A stretch of 64,000 nucleotides of DNA from CAVSUZ01 sp963795415 (lineage in GTDB: Bacteria; Pseudomonadota; Alphaproteobacteria; Acetobacterales; Acetobacteraceae). Below the pieces are notes generated by a model. It was not told the origin of the DNA, searched no databases, and worked only from the letters and a program-made list of their open reading frames with translations. Where the stretch lies: positions 620,001 to 684,000 of the forward strand of contig CAWCHQ010000001.1 of the NCBI GenBank assembly GCA_963795415.1, given 5' to 3'. The translations under genes and the position numbers were made by a program. Of the stretch, positions 63,030 through 64,000 are shown piece by piece (within the stretch, counting starts at the first letter, position 1; each line of letters starts with the position of its first letter).

Positions 63030-63312
63030 TTAGAACATGTGAGAGGAGAGATCCTTCCAGCTCGGATTTTGTGAGATAATGAGCTTTATTTTCCAACCCC
63101 GCGGCCAGTGCTTAATGTCCTTCTCGTTGCATATCAGCAATGATACTTTCATGTCTTTCGGCATAGACCAATCTGTCAAGGCCGTAACGCCGGGTGAAAT
63201 CGCCATCACCATTCTTGTGTTCCCAAACCCGCCGCCCGAGATCCGCCGTAACCCCCACATACAGCGTCCCATTTGGACGATTGTTCATAATGTAAACCCA
63301 TCCGCCGCCCAT
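63030..63312 (-). pseudogene. Solo GIY-YIG nuclease-like protein, frameshifted
   Basis: The first frame (63312 to 63112) carries the GIY-YIG core: WVYIMNNRPNGTLYVGVTAD and RRVWEHKNGDGDFTRRYGLD. It ends at a stop after QREG. Removing one base near 63131 joins it to DIKHWPRGWKIKLIISQNPS and WKDLSSHMF, the family's usual tail, giving 93 residues, exactly the usual length of these small nucleases. Such single-domain GIY-YIG proteins have unclear roles. It lies on the strand opposite to ugpB and ugpA and next to the palindrome. Confidence 0.8.
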
Positions 63313-63353
63313 AGCGCCACATACGAGCTCCGGCTTAACAGGCCCTAAACACC

Positions 63354-64000
63354 ATGGAACGCCGCACCCTGTTTGATGGACGGTTCGTGCCGATCCTGCT
63401 GGTCCTGCCGCAGCTGCTGATTTCGTTCATCTTCTTCTACTGGCCTGCCGCGGAAGCCTTCTATTATAGCCTTACAACCCAGGACCCGTTCGGCGAAGGC
63501 TCTGTTTTCGTGGGACTCGCCAATTTCGCGGACCTTTTCCAGAACGAGCTGTATCTCAGTTCCATCCTGCGCACGCTTCTGTTTTGCGCCTGCGTTACGG
63601 CGCTTTCCATGTGCATCGCGCTGGCACTCGCGGTGTTCGCGGATCGCGAAATCAAGGGCCGCGGCATCTACCGGACCCTGCTGATCTGGCCATACGCCGT
63701 TGCCCCCGTTATCTCCGCCGTACTCTGGCTTTTCATCCTCAATCCGCAGGTCGGCCTGCTCGGACGGTGGCTTAACCGCCACGGTATCCCTTGGGACTAC
63801 GCCGTCAACGGCGGCCAGGCGCTCTTCATGGTCATCGTGGCGAGTGCCTGGAAGCAGGTAAGTTACAATTTCATTTTTTTTCTTGCCGGCCTGCAGTCGA
63901 TTCCCCGCGCAGTTATAGAGGCGGCGCGAATGGATGGTGCCAAGGGGTGGCGGCGATTCCGCACCGTAACCTTTCCACTGCTTGCGCCGACAACATTCTT
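63354..64000 (+). CDS. ugpA: Glycerol-3-phosphate-type ABC transporter permease (3' partial)
   Basis: The first 215 codons, open to the window end. It starts ATG at 63354 (MERRTLFDGRFVPILLVLPQ) and has at least four to five helices. The EAA loop that contacts the ATPase is visible as VIEAARMDGAKGWRRFRTV. The sequence is that of a UgpA-type binding-protein-dependent permease. Pairs with ugpB; ugpE and ugpC should follow beyond the window. Confidence 0.9.
   Translation, partial: MERRTLFDGRFVPILLVLPQLLISFIFFYWPAAEAFYYSLTTQDPFGEGSVFVGLANFADLFQNELYLSSILRTLLFCACVTALSMCIALALAVFADREIKGRGIYRTLLIWPYAVAPVISAVLWLFILNPQVGLLGRWLNRHGIPWDYAVNGGQALFMVIVASAWKQVSYNFIFFLAGLQSIPRAVIEAARMDGAKGWRRFRTVTFPLLAPTTF

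Overview
The window is a chromosomal segment with high GC and mostly compact, housekeeping-rich coding. It looks like an alphaproteobacterium of the Rhodospirillales/Acetobacteraceae type. The reasons are the fused aroK-aroB gene beside a divergent xerD, the acnA/ccmA divergent pair, the trpB-trpA-accD-folC run, ATP-type pckA, a metH gene preceded by an ArsR-methyltransferase regulator, a DUF2076 protein, and short palindromic intergenic repeats typical of that class. The genus cannot be decided from this sequence alone. No rRNA, tRNA, prophage, complete insertion sequence or CRISPR array was recognised.

Layout. 1-5.1 kb: end of a branched-chain amino-acid-type ABC binding protein, then a two-gene RND efflux operon. 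5.1-10 kb: duplicated palindromic elements, a large secreted beta-helix protein with no signal peptide, and a penicillin-acylase-family hydrolase whose spacer holds a four-unit tandem repeat. 10-15.9 kb: a catabolic cluster with oxalate decarboxylase, an HMG-CoA-lyase-like enzyme, an MmgE/PrpD protein and two short-chain dehydrogenases. 16-23 kb: small coiled-coil proteins, a glutathione transferase, a thioesterase, then a surface/glycan-like island (GT61 glycosyltransferase fused to an uncommon domain, a lipoprotein, a methyltransferase). 23.3-24.3 kb: a Phd/PIN toxin-antitoxin pair and a 33-bp minisatellite. 24.3-28.6 kb: xerD, a tiny membrane protein, aroKB and an Nramp-like transporter. 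28.8-33.6 kb: TPR, isochorismatase-like, DUF2076, RraA-like, an AbrB/Doc toxin-antitoxin pair and OpgC. 33.6-36.6 kb: flhG, flhF, ccmB, ccmA. 36.7-43.8 kb: acnA, UPF0114, a luciferase-like monooxygenase, maeB and a J-domain protein. 43.8-48.3 kb: metH with its ArsR-methyltransferase regulator and a well-formed operator. 48.8-56.2 kb: class II aldolase, trxA, and the trpB-trpA-accD-folC-glycosidase-like operon. 56.3-64 kb: pckA, a GST, apt, a class III aminotransferase, DUF2189, and the start of a ugp-type glycerol-3-phosphate ABC operon interrupted by a GIY-YIG gene and a branched palindrome.

How the genes work together. Central carbon metabolism is well represented: aconitase, malic enzyme and PEP carboxykinase link the TCA cycle to gluconeogenesis. 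Around it sit aromatic amino acid synthesis (aroKB, trpBA), fatty acid and folate synthesis (accD, folC), the methionine cycle (metH and its regulator) and cytochrome c maturation (ccmAB).

The most important structural observation is that six genes of recognisable or deducible architecture are each broken by one frameshift, and in all six the removal of exactly one base restores an uninterrupted frame. That uniform direction suggests insertion-type sequencing errors rather than six independent pseudogenes, although the 7-nt homopolymer in the lipoprotein could be a phase-variable tract. The best candidates for new biology are the GT61 fusion with its neighbouring lipoprotein, the GIY-YIG/palindrome unit and the repeat-bearing acylase spacer.
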